Below are positions 7,469 to 14,967 of a stretch of DNA of 25,252 nucleotides, one piece after another. The notes beneath the pieces are model-generated. The model was not told the origin of the DNA, did not search any database, and worked only from the letters and a program-made list of their open reading frames with translations. This DNA comes from Collinsella sp. GTDB lineage: Bacteria > Actinomycetota > Coriobacteriia > Coriobacteriales > Coriobacteriaceae. Made by a program: the position numbers and the translations under genes. The stretch spans positions 1-25,252 of the forward strand of contig DXLV01000020.1 in NCBI GenBank assembly GCA_019414545.1, read 5' to 3'. Position 1 is the stretch's first letter. Every line of letters starts with the position of its first letter.

Positions 7469-8557
7469 ATGGCTCATCGCTCCGTAATTCCGTTTGGCCC
7501 GCAGCACCCGGTGCTGCCCGAGCCGCTTCATCTGGACCTGGTGATCGAGGACGACCGCGTCATCGAGGCACTTCCGCAGATCGGCTTTGTGCACCGCGGA
7601 CTCGAGAAGCTCACCGAAAAGCGCGACATGCACCAGTTTGGCTACATCGCCGAGCGCATCTGCGGCATTTGCGCCGTGGGCCACAGCTACGGCTATGCCA
7701 GCGCCTGCGAGCGCATGCTCGACATCGAGGTGCCCGGCCGCGTGCAGTATATCCGCACTATTTTGCACGAGCTTTCGCGCATCCACTCGCACCTGCTGTG
7801 GCTGGGCCTGCTCGCCGATGCCTTTGGCTTCGAGGCGCTGTTCTATCGGTCGTGGACCCTGCGCGAGCAGATTCTCAAGATCTTTGAGCGCACGTGCGGC
7901 GGGCGTGTGATTCTGTCGATTAACGAGATCGGCGGCCTTAAGCACGATATCGAGGACTCCGAGCTGGCGGGCATTGTCCAGACGCTCGACGCCATGCGCC
8001 CCGACTACGAGGCCCTGGTGCATACGTTTTTGGACGACGACAGCTGCGGCGAGCGTCTGCATGGCGTGGGCGTGATCAGCAAGAAGGACGCGCTGGAGCT
8101 TTCGATGGTCGGCCCGTTTGGGCGCGCCTCGGGCGTGGACTATGACGTGCGCATGTTTGGCGACGGCGCCTATGCGGATCTGGCTGCGTTTGAGCCAATT
8201 GTCGCTACCGATGGCGACTGCTATGCCCGCTGCCAGGTGCGTTGCGCCGAGGTCACGCAGGCTATGGACATCATCAAGGAGCTTGTGGGCAAGATTCCGC
8301 ACGACGGTATCGGTGGGCGCACCAAGCTTACGCCAGCCGACGGCGCGCGCGGCGAGGTTGTGATTGAGCAGCCGCGCGGCGAGGCGTATTACTATGTGCG
8401 CGGCAACGGCACCAAGAACTTGGACCGTTTTCGCGTGCGCACGCCGACGTCGCAAAATCTGGCGGGTCTGACGCATGCGCTGCAGGGCGTGCTCATTGCC
8501 AACGTGCCCATGATTATCCTGACCATCGACCCCTGCATTAGCTGCACGGAAAGGTAG
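7469..8557 (+). CDS. echE: Ech hydrogenase large, catalytic subunit (EchE, NuoD-like)
   Basis: This 362-residue large subunit carries the NiFe active site. Both cysteine pairs are present: RICGIC near the N-terminus (C65, C68) and DPCISC at the end (C356, C359). It should therefore be a working hydrogenase rather than a complex I-type subunit, where these cysteines are lost. The protein stops three residues after the last cysteine (DPCISCTER), so there is no C-terminal peptide for a maturation protease to remove; I recall the same for CooH and Ech-type large subunits. The reaction is reversible: 2 H+ plus reduced ferredoxin to H2. AAAGGAGG at 7451-7458 precedes the start by 10 nt, and EchD ends 5 bp upstream. 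No hyp maturation genes lie in the window. Confidence 0.95.
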   Translation: MAHRSVIPFGPQHPVLPEPLHLDLVIEDDRVIEALPQIGFVHRGLEKLTEKRDMHQFGYIAERICGICAVGHSYGYASACERMLDIEVPGRVQYIRTILHELSRIHSHLLWLGLLADAFGFEALFYRSWTLREQILKIFERTCGGRVILSINEIGGLKHDIEDSELAGIVQTLDAMRPDYEALVHTFLDDDSCGERLHGVGVISKKDALELSMVGPFGRASGVDYDVRMFGDGAYADLAAFEPIVATDGDCYARCQVRCAEVTQAMDIIKELVGKIPHDGIGGRTKLTPADGARGEVVIEQPRGEAYYYVRGNGTKNLDRFRVRTPTSQNLAGLTHALQGVLIANVPMIILTIDPCISCTER

Positions 8558-8564
8558 GCACGGC

Positions 8565-8906
8565 ATGAGTTTGCTGACATTTGCCAAGACGGCCTTGGGT
8601 TCTATGGTCAAGCAGCCGGTAACGGTGCGCTATCCGCAGGAGAAGCTCGCGGCACCCGAGCGCCTGCGCGGGCATATCGTCAACGATATGGACGTGTGCA
8701 TCTGCTGCGGCATGTGCGCGCGCCGTTGCCCGGCGGGTGCACTTGCGGTCGATCGCAAGGGCGGAACGTGGTCGATTGACCCGTATGCCTGCGTGGTGTG
8801 CGGTGAGTGCATCGAGAGCTGCCCCAAGCACTGCCTGACTATGGACACCGCCCGCACTCCAGTCGCAGCGGACAAGACTCCCACAGTAGAAACCAAACCG
8901 GAATAG
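8565..8906 (+). CDS. echF: Ech hydrogenase ferredoxin-type subunit (EchF)
   Basis: This 113-residue protein has two [4Fe-4S] ferredoxin motifs, CICCGMCARRCP (C45, C48, C51, C55) and CVVCGECIESCP (C76, C79, C82, C86). It would take electrons from soluble reduced ferredoxin and pass them to EchC. It is the last gene of the operon, 7 bp after EchE, which completes the EchA-F set. The short Thr/Pro/Lys tail has no known role. The stop codon lies inside the first unit of a three-copy GGAATAG repeat. The ribosome site is weak, so translation may be coupled to EchE. Confidence 0.93.
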   Translation: MSLLTFAKTALGSMVKQPVTVRYPQEKLAAPERLRGHIVNDMDVCICCGMCARRCPAGALAVDRKGGTWSIDPYACVVCGECIESCPKHCLTMDTARTPVAADKTPTVETKPE

Positions 8907-8928
8907 CGCTGGAATAGAACTGGAATAG
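8900..8928 (+). repeat. Three GGAATAG direct repeats at an 11-bp period
   Basis: GGAATAG occurs at 8900-8906, 8911-8917 and 8922-8928. The second and third copies extend to CTGGAATAG. The first contains the echF stop codon and the last abuts the hairpin at 8928. The 11-bp spacing puts the copies on one face of the helix, as for a bound protein, but simple tandem duplication explains it as well. Confidence 0.6.
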
Positions 8929-8961
8929 GGGCCGGTGGGGCAAAAATGCCCCACCGGCCCC
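8928..8961. terminator. 15-bp perfect hairpin after the ech operon
   Basis: A perfect 15-bp GC-rich stem (8928-8942 with 8947-8961) closes on an AAAA loop, 22 bp after the echF stop. No T-tract follows on either strand, so it may act as an mRNA-stabilising hairpin or an imperfect terminator. The hairpin at 9088-9116 is a second candidate for the actual end of transcription. Confidence 0.55.
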
Positions 8962-9032
8962 GCGCGTGAACGCGTGTGCGGGCCGCCACGCGACCCGTCC
9001 AGCCCGAAAATGACCCGCCTGCCACGAAATGG

Positions 9033-9168
9033 GCCCATTTACTACTTTTGGGCGCCAATCCCCAACCACGGCAAAAAATGTGAAAACAAAACCGCAGGTA
9101 GAACGCCTGCGGTTTTCCGGAAAACGGGGGTATGGTCGGGGGTATCGAGTCAAACGTAGTAGATGGGC
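9033..9168 (+). repeat. Palindromic intergenic element, copy 1
   Basis: The ends form an inverted repeat (9033-9045 with 9156-9168, 12 of 13 positions, the exception being a T-G pair). The centre holds the hairpin at 9088-9116. The core 9040-9162 aligns without gaps, at roughly 85 of 123 positions counted by hand, to the reverse strand of copy 2 (9410-9288). The shared words include the TACTAC start, CCACGGCAAA or similar, AAAACCGCAGGTAGAACGC, ATGGTCGGG and a TAG at the same place. The element sits between the hydrogenase and the convergent two-component genes. Confidence 0.75.
9088..9116. terminator. Hairpin inside repeat copy 1, possible bidirectional terminator
   Basis: An 11-bp perfect stem (9088-9098 with 9106-9116) has a 7-nt loop. 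The arms start in AAAA and end in TTTT, so either strand gives a short U-run. The plus strand would end the ech operon. In copy 2 the matching hairpin has decayed. Confidence 0.6.
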
Positions 9169-9272
9169 AGGTTTCGTGGCGAGCGGTTCCAGCTGATCCC
9201 TTGGGAACGGAGGAAAACGGATCATTTTGGTCTCGCGAGGCTTGCGGAGGCGCTCGTGCAGGGCCGCCCGAA

Positions 9273-9426
9273 CAAAACTATGCCGGTTTACTACGATGAA
9301 CTCGACATTCCCGACCATGACTGCATTTTTCTAAATATCGCAAGCGTTCTACCTGCGGTTTTGGAAGCGCGCAATTTGCCGTGGTCGAAGGTGGGCGATT
9401 CATCGTAGTAAACCGACATAGTTTTG
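9273..9426 (-). repeat. Palindromic intergenic element, copy 2, with 28-bp terminal inverted repeats
   Basis: The ends 9273-9300 and 9399-9426 are inverted repeats matching at 27 of 28 positions; the one difference would be a G-U pair in minus-strand RNA. The whole 154-bp unit resembles a MITE or a long-stem structured RNA. It is inverted relative to copy 1. An open frame at 9163-9408 spans the gap and most of this copy but has no ribosome site and ordinary codon use, so it is not called a gene. Bases 9169-9272 between the copies and 9427-9486 after them show nothing else firm, apart from small inverted repeats AAATGGC/GCCATTT (9427-9433/9449-9455) and ATAGCA/TGCTAT. Confidence 0.78.
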
Positions 9427-9486
9427 AAATGGCATTAAATCGATAGCAGCCATTTTGCTATGCCGGGGTGGTCGGTTGTTGGGTAA

Positions 9487-10116
9487 TTACCCTCGCAGGT
9501 AGGCGATGGCGATCTGCGTGCGGTTGCGTAGGCCCATTTTGGCAAGGATCGAGCTGATGTGGTTGCGCACCGTGCCTTCGCCCATGTAAGCGGCGGCGGC
9601 AATCTCCTTGTTATCGAGGCCGCGGGCGATGAGCTCGGCGACTTCGAACTCACGGTCGGTCAGGCTGGCAAAGGCGGCGGGTCGGCGAGGCGTGCTGGCA
9701 TCGGCGCCTGTCCCGTCAAAATCGATGTCCTCGATCGCCTTGCCCTCGAGCACGCGTTTGCCGTCCATGACCTGCGCCAACGCCGGTGGAATAGCGGCGA
9801 CATCGGTTTTGATCAGGTAGCCGCGGGCGCCCAGCTTGAGCGCCGACACAATGTACTCGTCATCCGAGAATGTTGTCAGAAACACCACGCGCGCCGCAGG
9901 GTCGCGCTCGAGGATCTCGCGCGCCGCCGATAGGCCGTCGCGTCCCGGCATCTGAATGTCGAGCAGTGCAATATCGGGTGCGTGTTCGGCATAGAGCGAA
10001 ACCGCGTCGTTGCCGTTGGCGCCGGTGCCCACTACCTCGATCTGCGGCTGGGCGCCCAGGATAATCTTGAGCGAATCGACCACTAGGCGGTCGTCGTCGA
10101 CAACAATGAGCCTCAT
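9487..10116 (-). CDS. NarL/LuxR-family response regulator
   Basis: This 209-residue DNA-binding response regulator has a receiver domain (about residues 1-118). The acidic pocket is D7-D9, the phosphoacceptor is D53 in LLDIQMPGRDG, and T81/T82 and K103 are the switch and lysine positions. A GerE/LuxR helix-turn-helix follows at about 151-206 (LTDREFEVAELIARGLDNKEIA...GTVRNHISSILAKMGLRNRTQ). It would be phosphorylated by the histidine kinase encoded just upstream; the two genes overlap as ATGA. The likely target is the divergent ABC exporter at 11469-14796, a common arrangement for this family, but that is inferred. Confidence 0.93.
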   Translation of the reverse strand: MRLIVVDDDRLVVDSLKIILGAQPQIEVVGTGANGNDAVSLYAEHAPDIALLDIQMPGRDGLSAAREILERDPAARVVFLTTFSDDEYIVSALKLGARGYLIKTDVAAIPPALAQVMDGKRVLEGKAIEDIDFDGTGADASTPRRPAAFASLTDREFEVAELIARGLDNKEIAAAAYMGEGTVRNHISSILAKMGLRNRTQIAIAYLRG

Positions 10117-11258
10117 CGGGCCTCATCTCCTTGCTGTTTGGGGACGGTGGCAAACACGCGCCAGCCGCCGACGCCGGCGCGCGGGCCGGCGGTGAAGGTG
10201 CCGCCAAGCGCCTCGACGCGCTCGCGCATGGAGCCGAGCCCCATGCCCTCGGCGGCGCCGCGACCGCCCGTCTGGGTCCCGCCCATGCCATCGTCGGTAA
10301 CGATGAGCTGGTAAAACGATGGATGCTCCATGCATCGCACAGCAACGTTTTGCGCGCGGGCGTGGCGCATGGTGTTGGATAGCGCCTCGCGCAGGACCGC
10401 CGCAAAGCAGTTGGCGACGTTTGCGGGCGCATGTTCGGTCATAACTTCAAGCTCAATCTGCGGGCCGCCGTCCGAGCGTGCGCCTTCAACAATGCGTTCG
10501 AGCTGCACGGAAAGATCGACGGCGTTGTCGTTGAGCGCGTGGACGCTGGTGCGCACAAGCTGGAGCGCCTCGTCAACGGTGTGCTTGACGTCGGCGAAAT
10601 CGGCGGCGACGCCGGGTTCATCGGCGTGGACTATGCACAGGGCCTCGGTCTGCAGCGAGGTACGCGTGAGCTGGTGCCCGACGTTATCGTGGATCTCGCG
10701 CGCGATGCGGGCGCGTTCGGCGAGCGTCGCGAGCTCGACTTCGTAGTCCTGGCGATCGGCAAGATCGCGGTTGCGCGCTTCGAGCGCGAGGGCTCGTTCC
10801 TGCAGCTCGTCGCGGGTGCGGCGCATGCGCTGCTGCTCGCGTTCCAACTGGGCGGTGCGCAGCGATAGCAAGGTAGCGGCAACCGAAAGGATGGCAGTCA
10901 GCAGGAGCGTTCGGGCGGTGAGCGCGTCGGTGCGAAGGTCCGCGACAAGCGCAAAGACAAAGGTGGCGCCAATGCCCAGCGCGGCCCAGGCGTGCTCACG
11001 GCGCACCCGCCGCGCGATGTCATAGAGGGCGAGAGGCGCAAACGGCACAAACGGCGGCACGAAGACAGCCGCGATGATGTAAGCGCAGCTCGCGGTCTCG
11101 CTCGCGCGCCGGGCGCTTTTCCCCTGCGCGAGCTCAGCCAGCGAGGTGGCAATAACGCCAAGGCAAAACGCCGCGACCAGGCGAGCGTCCACAGCAAGGC
11201 CCAGAGCGGCTGCGATACAGCACGCCAGCACAATCGATTTGTCGAAAAGCCTGTTCAT
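10113..11258 (-). CDS. Sensor histidine kinase, HisKA_3 (NarX/DesK-like) type
   Basis: This 381-residue membrane kinase has about five or six N-terminal hydrophobic helices (residues 6-140), a coiled-coil linker rich in Arg/Glu, a HisKA_3 dimerisation domain with phospho-acceptor H190 (RIAREIHDNVGHQL), and an HATPase_c domain with the N box (LREALSNTMRHA, N295), DDGMGG (322-327) and GLGSMRERV. It has no large extracytoplasmic sensor domain, so it may sense the membrane or the neighbouring exporter. The start chosen is ATG 11258, directly before the first hydrophobic helix. The frame is open upstream to 11393, but that part is not membrane-like and lies beyond the promoter. There is no ribosome site before ATG 11258; see the -10 box at 11265-11270. 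Confidence 0.9.
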   Translation of the reverse strand: MNRLFDKSIVLACCIAAALGLAVDARLVAAFCLGVIATSLAELAQGKSARRASETASCAYIIAAVFVPPFVPFAPLALYDIARRVRREHAWAALGIGATFVFALVADLRTDALTARTLLLTAILSVAATLLSLRTAQLEREQQRMRRTRDELQERALALEARNRDLADRQDYEVELATLAERARIAREIHDNVGHQLTRTSLQTEALCIVHADEPGVAADFADVKHTVDEALQLVRTSVHALNDNAVDLSVQLERIVEGARSDGGPQIELEVMTEHAPANVANCFAAVLREALSNTMRHARAQNVAVRCMEHPSFYQLIVTDDGMGGTQTGGRGAAEGMGLGSMRERVEALGGTFTAGPRAGVGGWRVFATVPKQQGDEAR

Positions 11259-11264
11259 ACGGGT

Positions 11265-11270
11265 ATTGTA
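11265..11270 (-). promoter_or_regulatory. -10 box 6 nt from the kinase ATG, suggesting a leaderless mRNA
   Basis: On the minus strand TACAAT is followed by six bases and then the kinase ATG (11258). Transcription would then start at or next to the A of the start codon. There is no Shine-Dalgarno sequence in this gap. TANNNT at this distance from a start codon is the common signature of leaderless genes in Actinomycetota. No good -35 box is seen. Confidence 0.5.
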
Positions 11271-11386
11271 CGCGAAGCCGCGCGTGGTGGAGGGGCCGCT
11301 CGGGGCAACCGTGACATTCCTCCCGCGCGGCAAATCGGCGTCGATCGCTCGCGCGAGCGGGGGTTTCGCCTCCGCCCCCCTCACTC

Positions 11387-11400
11387 GTGACAAAGCTCAC
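11387..11400 (+). promoter_or_regulatory. GTGA-N6-TCAC palindrome, CRP/FNR-like operator
   Basis: GTGACAAAGCTCAC is a perfect GTGA-N6-TCAC core, the pattern bound by Crp-family regulators. It lies 68 bp before the exporter ATPase start and 128 bp before the kinase start, so it could act on either divergent unit. A separate 14-nt self-complementary sequence (11346-11359, CGCTCGCGCGAGCG) lies nearby. No clear exporter promoter was found. Confidence 0.4.
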
Positions 11401-11468
11401 TGGTGCGCGCCGCCCGCTCCTGCGATGATGAAATCGTACCGGGCCACGACCAACAGAAGGGCCGCCTC

Positions 11469-12407
11469 ATGACAGACATCGTCCATGTCGAAAACCTCGT
11501 CAAGCGCTATGACGATCTTATTGCGCTCGACCACTTTAACCTGAGCATCGCCCCCGGCGAGATCTTTGGCCTGCTGGGCCCCAACGGCTCGGGCAAGACC
11601 ACGTCCATCAACTGTATCCTGCAGCTGCTCGCCTACGACAAAGGCACCATCGAGCTGTTCGGCGAGCCCATGACGCCCGCCCGCTACGACCTCAAGCGCC
11701 GCATCGGCGTGGTGCCGCAGCAGGTGGCGGTGTTTGACGAGCTCACGGTGCGCGAGAACATCGACTATTTCTGCAGCCTCTACGTTAACGACCGCAAGCG
11801 CCGCCGCGCGCTGGTGGACGAGGCGATCGACTTTGTCGGGCTGGGCGACTTTACCAAGTTTCGTCCCGGCAAGCTTTCGGGCGGACTGGCGCGCCGCCTC
11901 AACATTGCCTGCGGCATCGCACACAAGCCCGAGCTCATCTTCTTTGACGAGCCCACGGTGGCGGTCGACCCCCAGAGCCGCAACGCCATCCTGGAGGGCA
12001 TCTGCCGCCTGCGCGACGAGGGCGCTACGGTGGTGTATACCAGCCATTACATGGAGGAGGTCGAGCAGATCTGCAGCCGCATCATGATCATGGACGGCGG
12101 CCGCGTGCTGGCGCAGGGCACCAACGACGAGCTTAAGCGCATGATCCAGATGGGCGAGCGCGTGACTGTTGAGGTCGGTGCCGTCGAGGCCGCCACGGTC
12201 GAGCGACTGCGCGCCCTCGAGCACGTGCTTTCGGTCGAGCTGTCCGGCGGCGAGCTCGTCTGCACCTGCGAGGCGAGCCCGCACAATCTGGTCGACATCC
12301 TCGACACGCTGCGTGCTGCCGACGTGGCGCTCGGCCGCGTGTGGAGCGAGCCGCCGACTCTCAACGACGTGTTCCTCGAGATCACCGGCCGCGAGCTGCG
12401 CGACTAG
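11469..12407 (+). CDS. ABC-2 exporter ATP-binding protein
   Basis: This 312-residue ATPase drives the two-permease exporter encoded downstream. Walker A is GPNGSGKT (37-44), the Q-loop lies in VVPQQVAVFDELT, the signature is LSGGLARRL (136 onward, with L where Q is usual), Walker B is LIFFDEP (D160, E161) and the switch histidine is H193. The C-terminal ~90 residues are the extra domain usual in DrrA/NatA-type exporters of drugs, antibiotics or Na+. ATG 11469 is chosen over the longer open frame (11403, GTG) because AGAAGG lies 8 nt upstream and the ABC fold begins at once. It is divergent from the two-component genes, which probably control it. Confidence 0.93.
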   Translation: MTDIVHVENLVKRYDDLIALDHFNLSIAPGEIFGLLGPNGSGKTTSINCILQLLAYDKGTIELFGEPMTPARYDLKRRIGVVPQQVAVFDELTVRENIDYFCSLYVNDRKRRRALVDEAIDFVGLGDFTKFRPGKLSGGLARRLNIACGIAHKPELIFFDEPTVAVDPQSRNAILEGICRLRDEGATVVYTSHYMEEVEQICSRIMIMDGGRVLAQGTNDELKRMIQMGERVTVEVGAVEAATVERLRALEHVLSVELSGGELVCTCEASPHNLVDILDTLRAADVALGRVWSEPPTLNDVFLEITGRELRD

Positions 12408-12416
12408 GGGGCGGCC

Positions 12417-13604
12417 ATGTTCAACACCATCATCACCACGCTCAAGACGCTATTGCGTCGACCGAGTACATGGGTTTGGGGCGCGATCTTTCCCATTGCG
12501 CTTTCAACGATGTTCATGTTTATGTTTGCGAACCTCAGCTCCGACGGCAAGGTCGACCCGGTGCCGGTGGCCGTCGTAGCGGATGGGGCCTGGGACGTCT
12601 CGACCTTTAAGGACGTGGCGACCTCGCTTGCCAAGGAGAGTGACGATCAACTGCTCGAGATCAACGAGTGCGAGGATGTGGACGCCGCGAACCGTGCACT
12701 CAAGGCCGGCGAAGTCGCGGGCATCTACACAGTCGATGCCGCGGGCACGCCCAAGCTCACGCTGCTTTCGAGCTATGACAGCTCGCGTGCGTCGACGGTG
12801 CTCACCGACCGCAGCATCCTTGAGACGGTGGCAAGCTCGTATACGCAAAATGCCGAGCTCATGTCCCAGATTGCCCAAGACAACCCGGCGGCGCTCGCCG
12901 ACCCGGAGGCGGTTGCGCGCGCCCTGTCGCTCGAGGGCGGAACCCGCCGCGTGAGCCTGACGCGCACCACGCCCGATGGCACGGTCATCTACTATTACGC
13001 GCTTTTTGGCCTGGTCGCGATGATGTCTGCCGAGTTTGCCGCTTTGAGCGTCGTCGATTTGCAGCCCAATCTGTCGGGCCTTGGTGCGCGCCGCTGCGTG
13101 GGCGGCCTTTCCAAGACGGCGTCGCTGGCCGGTATCTTTGTCGGCTCGTGGCTGGTTTCCTTTGTCTCGATGGCGGTCGCGATTGGCTACGTGCGCCTAG
13201 TCGTTGGCGTCGACTTTGGCGGGCGCGAGGGGCTGTGTCTGGTGGGCGGTGCTGCATCCGCGCTTGCCGCCACGGGCCTGGGGCTCTTTGTGGGCACGCT
13301 TCCCGTTAAGGGCGGCAAGGCGTCCAAGTCCGGTATCCTCACGGGCTTTGCCACCACGTGCGCCCTGTTCGCCGGCCTCTACGGCGAGCCGGCGATGGCG
13401 CTTGCCGACGACGTCGCCCGCGCCTTCCCGGCCGAGTGCTGGCTCAACCCCGTCAAGCTCATCTGCGATATGTTCAATCGCCTATATTTCTTTGAGGACC
13501 TGGGGCCCTTCGCCGTCCGCGCCGGCGCGCTCGTCCTGATGACCCTGGTGTTTGTCGTCGCCGCTACGCTGATCTTTGGAAGGAGCCGCTATGAGCACCT
13601 TTAA
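12417..13604 (+). CDS. ABC-2 type exporter permease, first subunit
   Basis: This 395-residue permease has one N-terminal helix (about 18-40), a large extracytoplasmic domain (about 40-190), then five or six helices (about 192-392). This is the layout of the ABC2_membrane_3 / NatB-YhgE-like group. The substrate is unknown. It starts 9 bp after the ATPase stop, with GGGGG just upstream, and its last 14 bases overlap the next permease. With its homologue it would form the membrane dimer served by the ATPase at 11469-12407. Confidence 0.88.
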   Translation: MFNTIITTLKTLLRRPSTWVWGAIFPIALSTMFMFMFANLSSDGKVDPVPVAVVADGAWDVSTFKDVATSLAKESDDQLLEINECEDVDAANRALKAGEVAGIYTVDAAGTPKLTLLSSYDSSRASTVLTDRSILETVASSYTQNAELMSQIAQDNPAALADPEAVARALSLEGGTRRVSLTRTTPDGTVIYYYALFGLVAMMSAEFAALSVVDLQPNLSGLGARRCVGGLSKTASLAGIFVGSWLVSFVSMAVAIGYVRLVVGVDFGGREGLCLVGGAASALAATGLGLFVGTLPVKGGKASKSGILTGFATTCALFAGLYGEPAMALADDVARAFPAECWLNPVKLICDMFNRLYFFEDLGPFAVRAGALVLMTLVFVVAATLIFGRSRYEHL

Positions 13605-14796
13605 GACCGCGCTTCGCATGGCGCTGGCACACCCGTTATACCTGCTCATCTATACGGTGTTCATCTCGCTCATGGGCGTATTCATCGCGGCTTCGGTGAG
13701 CTGGAACTCGTCGCAGCTTACCGAGTACAAGCCCTACGACACCAACGTGATCGTGGTCGACCGCGACAATAGCGACCTTTCGCGGGCGCTTACCAAGCAC
13801 CTAGGCTCACGCTTTGACCTGGTCACGGGCGTTGGTGACGACACGTACGACCTTGCGGACGCGCTCTCCAAGAGCAACATTGCCAAGGGCAGCGCCGATT
13901 GCGTGTTCTTTATCCCGGAGGGGTTTGAGGACGATCTTGTTGCAGCCGCCCGTGCGGGGGAAGACCTGCCCAAGCTCGATGTGACGTACGGCTCCGGCAC
14001 CATGGCGGCGGCGCTCTCGTCTGCCGAGGCCTCGCGGTGGATCTCGCTTGCGGGCGCTGCGGCCGCACTTGAGCCAGCTGCTTCCGACGGCGATGTCGCC
14101 AAGGCCGCCGAGCATGCTGCCGCAAAGCGTGCGGAGGTCCAGATCGAGCAGGTCAAGGTTGACTCGACTGCCGCCGCCACGCTCGAGTCGTACTTCAACT
14201 TTGGCGCGTATGCGATCATCTCGTCGGTCATCGTGTCGGTGGGGCTGGTGTTCTCGGGCATGAACGAGCCCGAGCGCGTGCGCCGCATGGAGGCCGGTCC
14301 GCTCTCCGAGCGCCAGCGTTCGCTTGCCGTGTTCGCGGCCGCCGCCGTGCTCACTGTCTGTATCTGGTTTGTGTCGAGCATGATGGGCGTCGTGGGCTTT
14401 GCCGGCGCGGTCGCCGAGGTCGGCGTGGGCCGTGTGTGCCTGGCGCTGGCGGCAACGTTTGCCCTGGCGTGCACGCCGCTGGCCGTTGGCTTTGCCCTTT
14501 CGAGCCTGGGCGCGCGCGAAGAGCTACTCAACGGTGTGGGCAACCTGCTTGGCTTGCTCATGACGTTTTTGGGCGGCGCCTGGATGCCGCTTTCGATGAT
14601 GGGCTCGGCCGTGCAGACGGTGGCGCACTTTGTACCGACGTTTTGGGTGAACGACGCGATCGGCAAGGCGCTTGCCTCTGATTTGACGTCTACCGTGCTG
14701 GGCGACATCGCCTGCGACCTGGGCGTCACGGTGCTCTTTGCCGCTGCCATCGCCGCCGTAGGCCTGGCTCTCGCACACGCCAAATCCCGCGCCTAG
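13591..14796 (+). CDS. ABC-2 type exporter permease, second subunit
   Basis: This 401-residue protein has the same layout as the permease before it: a helix at about 13-35, an extracytoplasmic domain to about 200, then a block of five or six helices ending near the C-terminus. The extracytoplasmic part is Ala-rich around residues 128-185. The start is ATG 13591 with AAGGAG 5 nt upstream; the in-frame TTG at 13576 is rejected. It overlaps the previous gene by 14 bp, consistent with a coupled heterodimer. No clean terminator follows; the REP-like hairpins at 14811-14939 may serve as the operon end. Confidence 0.88.
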   Translation: MSTFKTALRMALAHPLYLLIYTVFISLMGVFIAASVSWNSSQLTEYKPYDTNVIVVDRDNSDLSRALTKHLGSRFDLVTGVGDDTYDLADALSKSNIAKGSADCVFFIPEGFEDDLVAAARAGEDLPKLDVTYGSGTMAAALSSAEASRWISLAGAAAALEPAASDGDVAKAAEHAAAKRAEVQIEQVKVDSTAAATLESYFNFGAYAIISSVIVSVGLVFSGMNEPERVRRMEAGPLSERQRSLAVFAAAAVLTVCIWFVSSMMGVVGFAGAVAEVGVGRVCLALAATFALACTPLAVGFALSSLGAREELLNGVGNLLGLLMTFLGGAWMPLSMMGSAVQTVAHFVPTFWVNDAIGKALASDLTSTVLGDIACDLGVTVLFAAAIAAVGLALAHAKSRA

Positions 14797-14801
14797 CCAC
14801 C

Positions 14802-14939
14802 TAGTCATTGGGGACAGTCTTTGCCGATTCGCCGGCAGGGCTGGCAGGGACTGTCCCAATATGTCGGCGCTTGGGGACCACTCATTGGGGACAGACTTAA
14901 ATGAGCGATTTCACTCATTTAAGTCTGTCCCCAATGAGT
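14802..14939 (+). repeat. REP-like double-hairpin repeat, copy 1 (full form)
   Basis: Two hairpins lie in tandem. The first pairs GGGACAGTC (14811-14819) with 14849-14857. The second is a perfect 26-bp stem (14880-14905 with 14914-14939) with an 8-nt loop, built around TTGGGGACAGACTTAAATGA. GGGGACAGAC-type palindromes occur in many bacteria near REP-associated (Y1) transposases, as I recall. No such transposase is in the window. A shortened copy lies at 18423-18496 in the same orientation. Confidence 0.85.
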
Positions 14940-14967
14940 AGGTTGGAAAATAGTTCGCGCACGTCGC

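Noticed and set aside
7286..8611. 441-codon open frame on the minus strand
   Set aside because: It lies opposite EchD-EchE, whose metal-binding motifs are intact; a composition artefact of high GC.
9163..9408. 81-codon open frame (+)
   Set aside because: It spans the gap and most of the second palindromic element, has no ribosome site, and lacks the G/C-ending codon bias of real genes here.
11259..11393. Upstream extension of the histidine kinase frame
   Set aside because: It would cover the putative -10 box and encode a non-membrane, non-conserved leader; ATG 11258 fits the first membrane helix.
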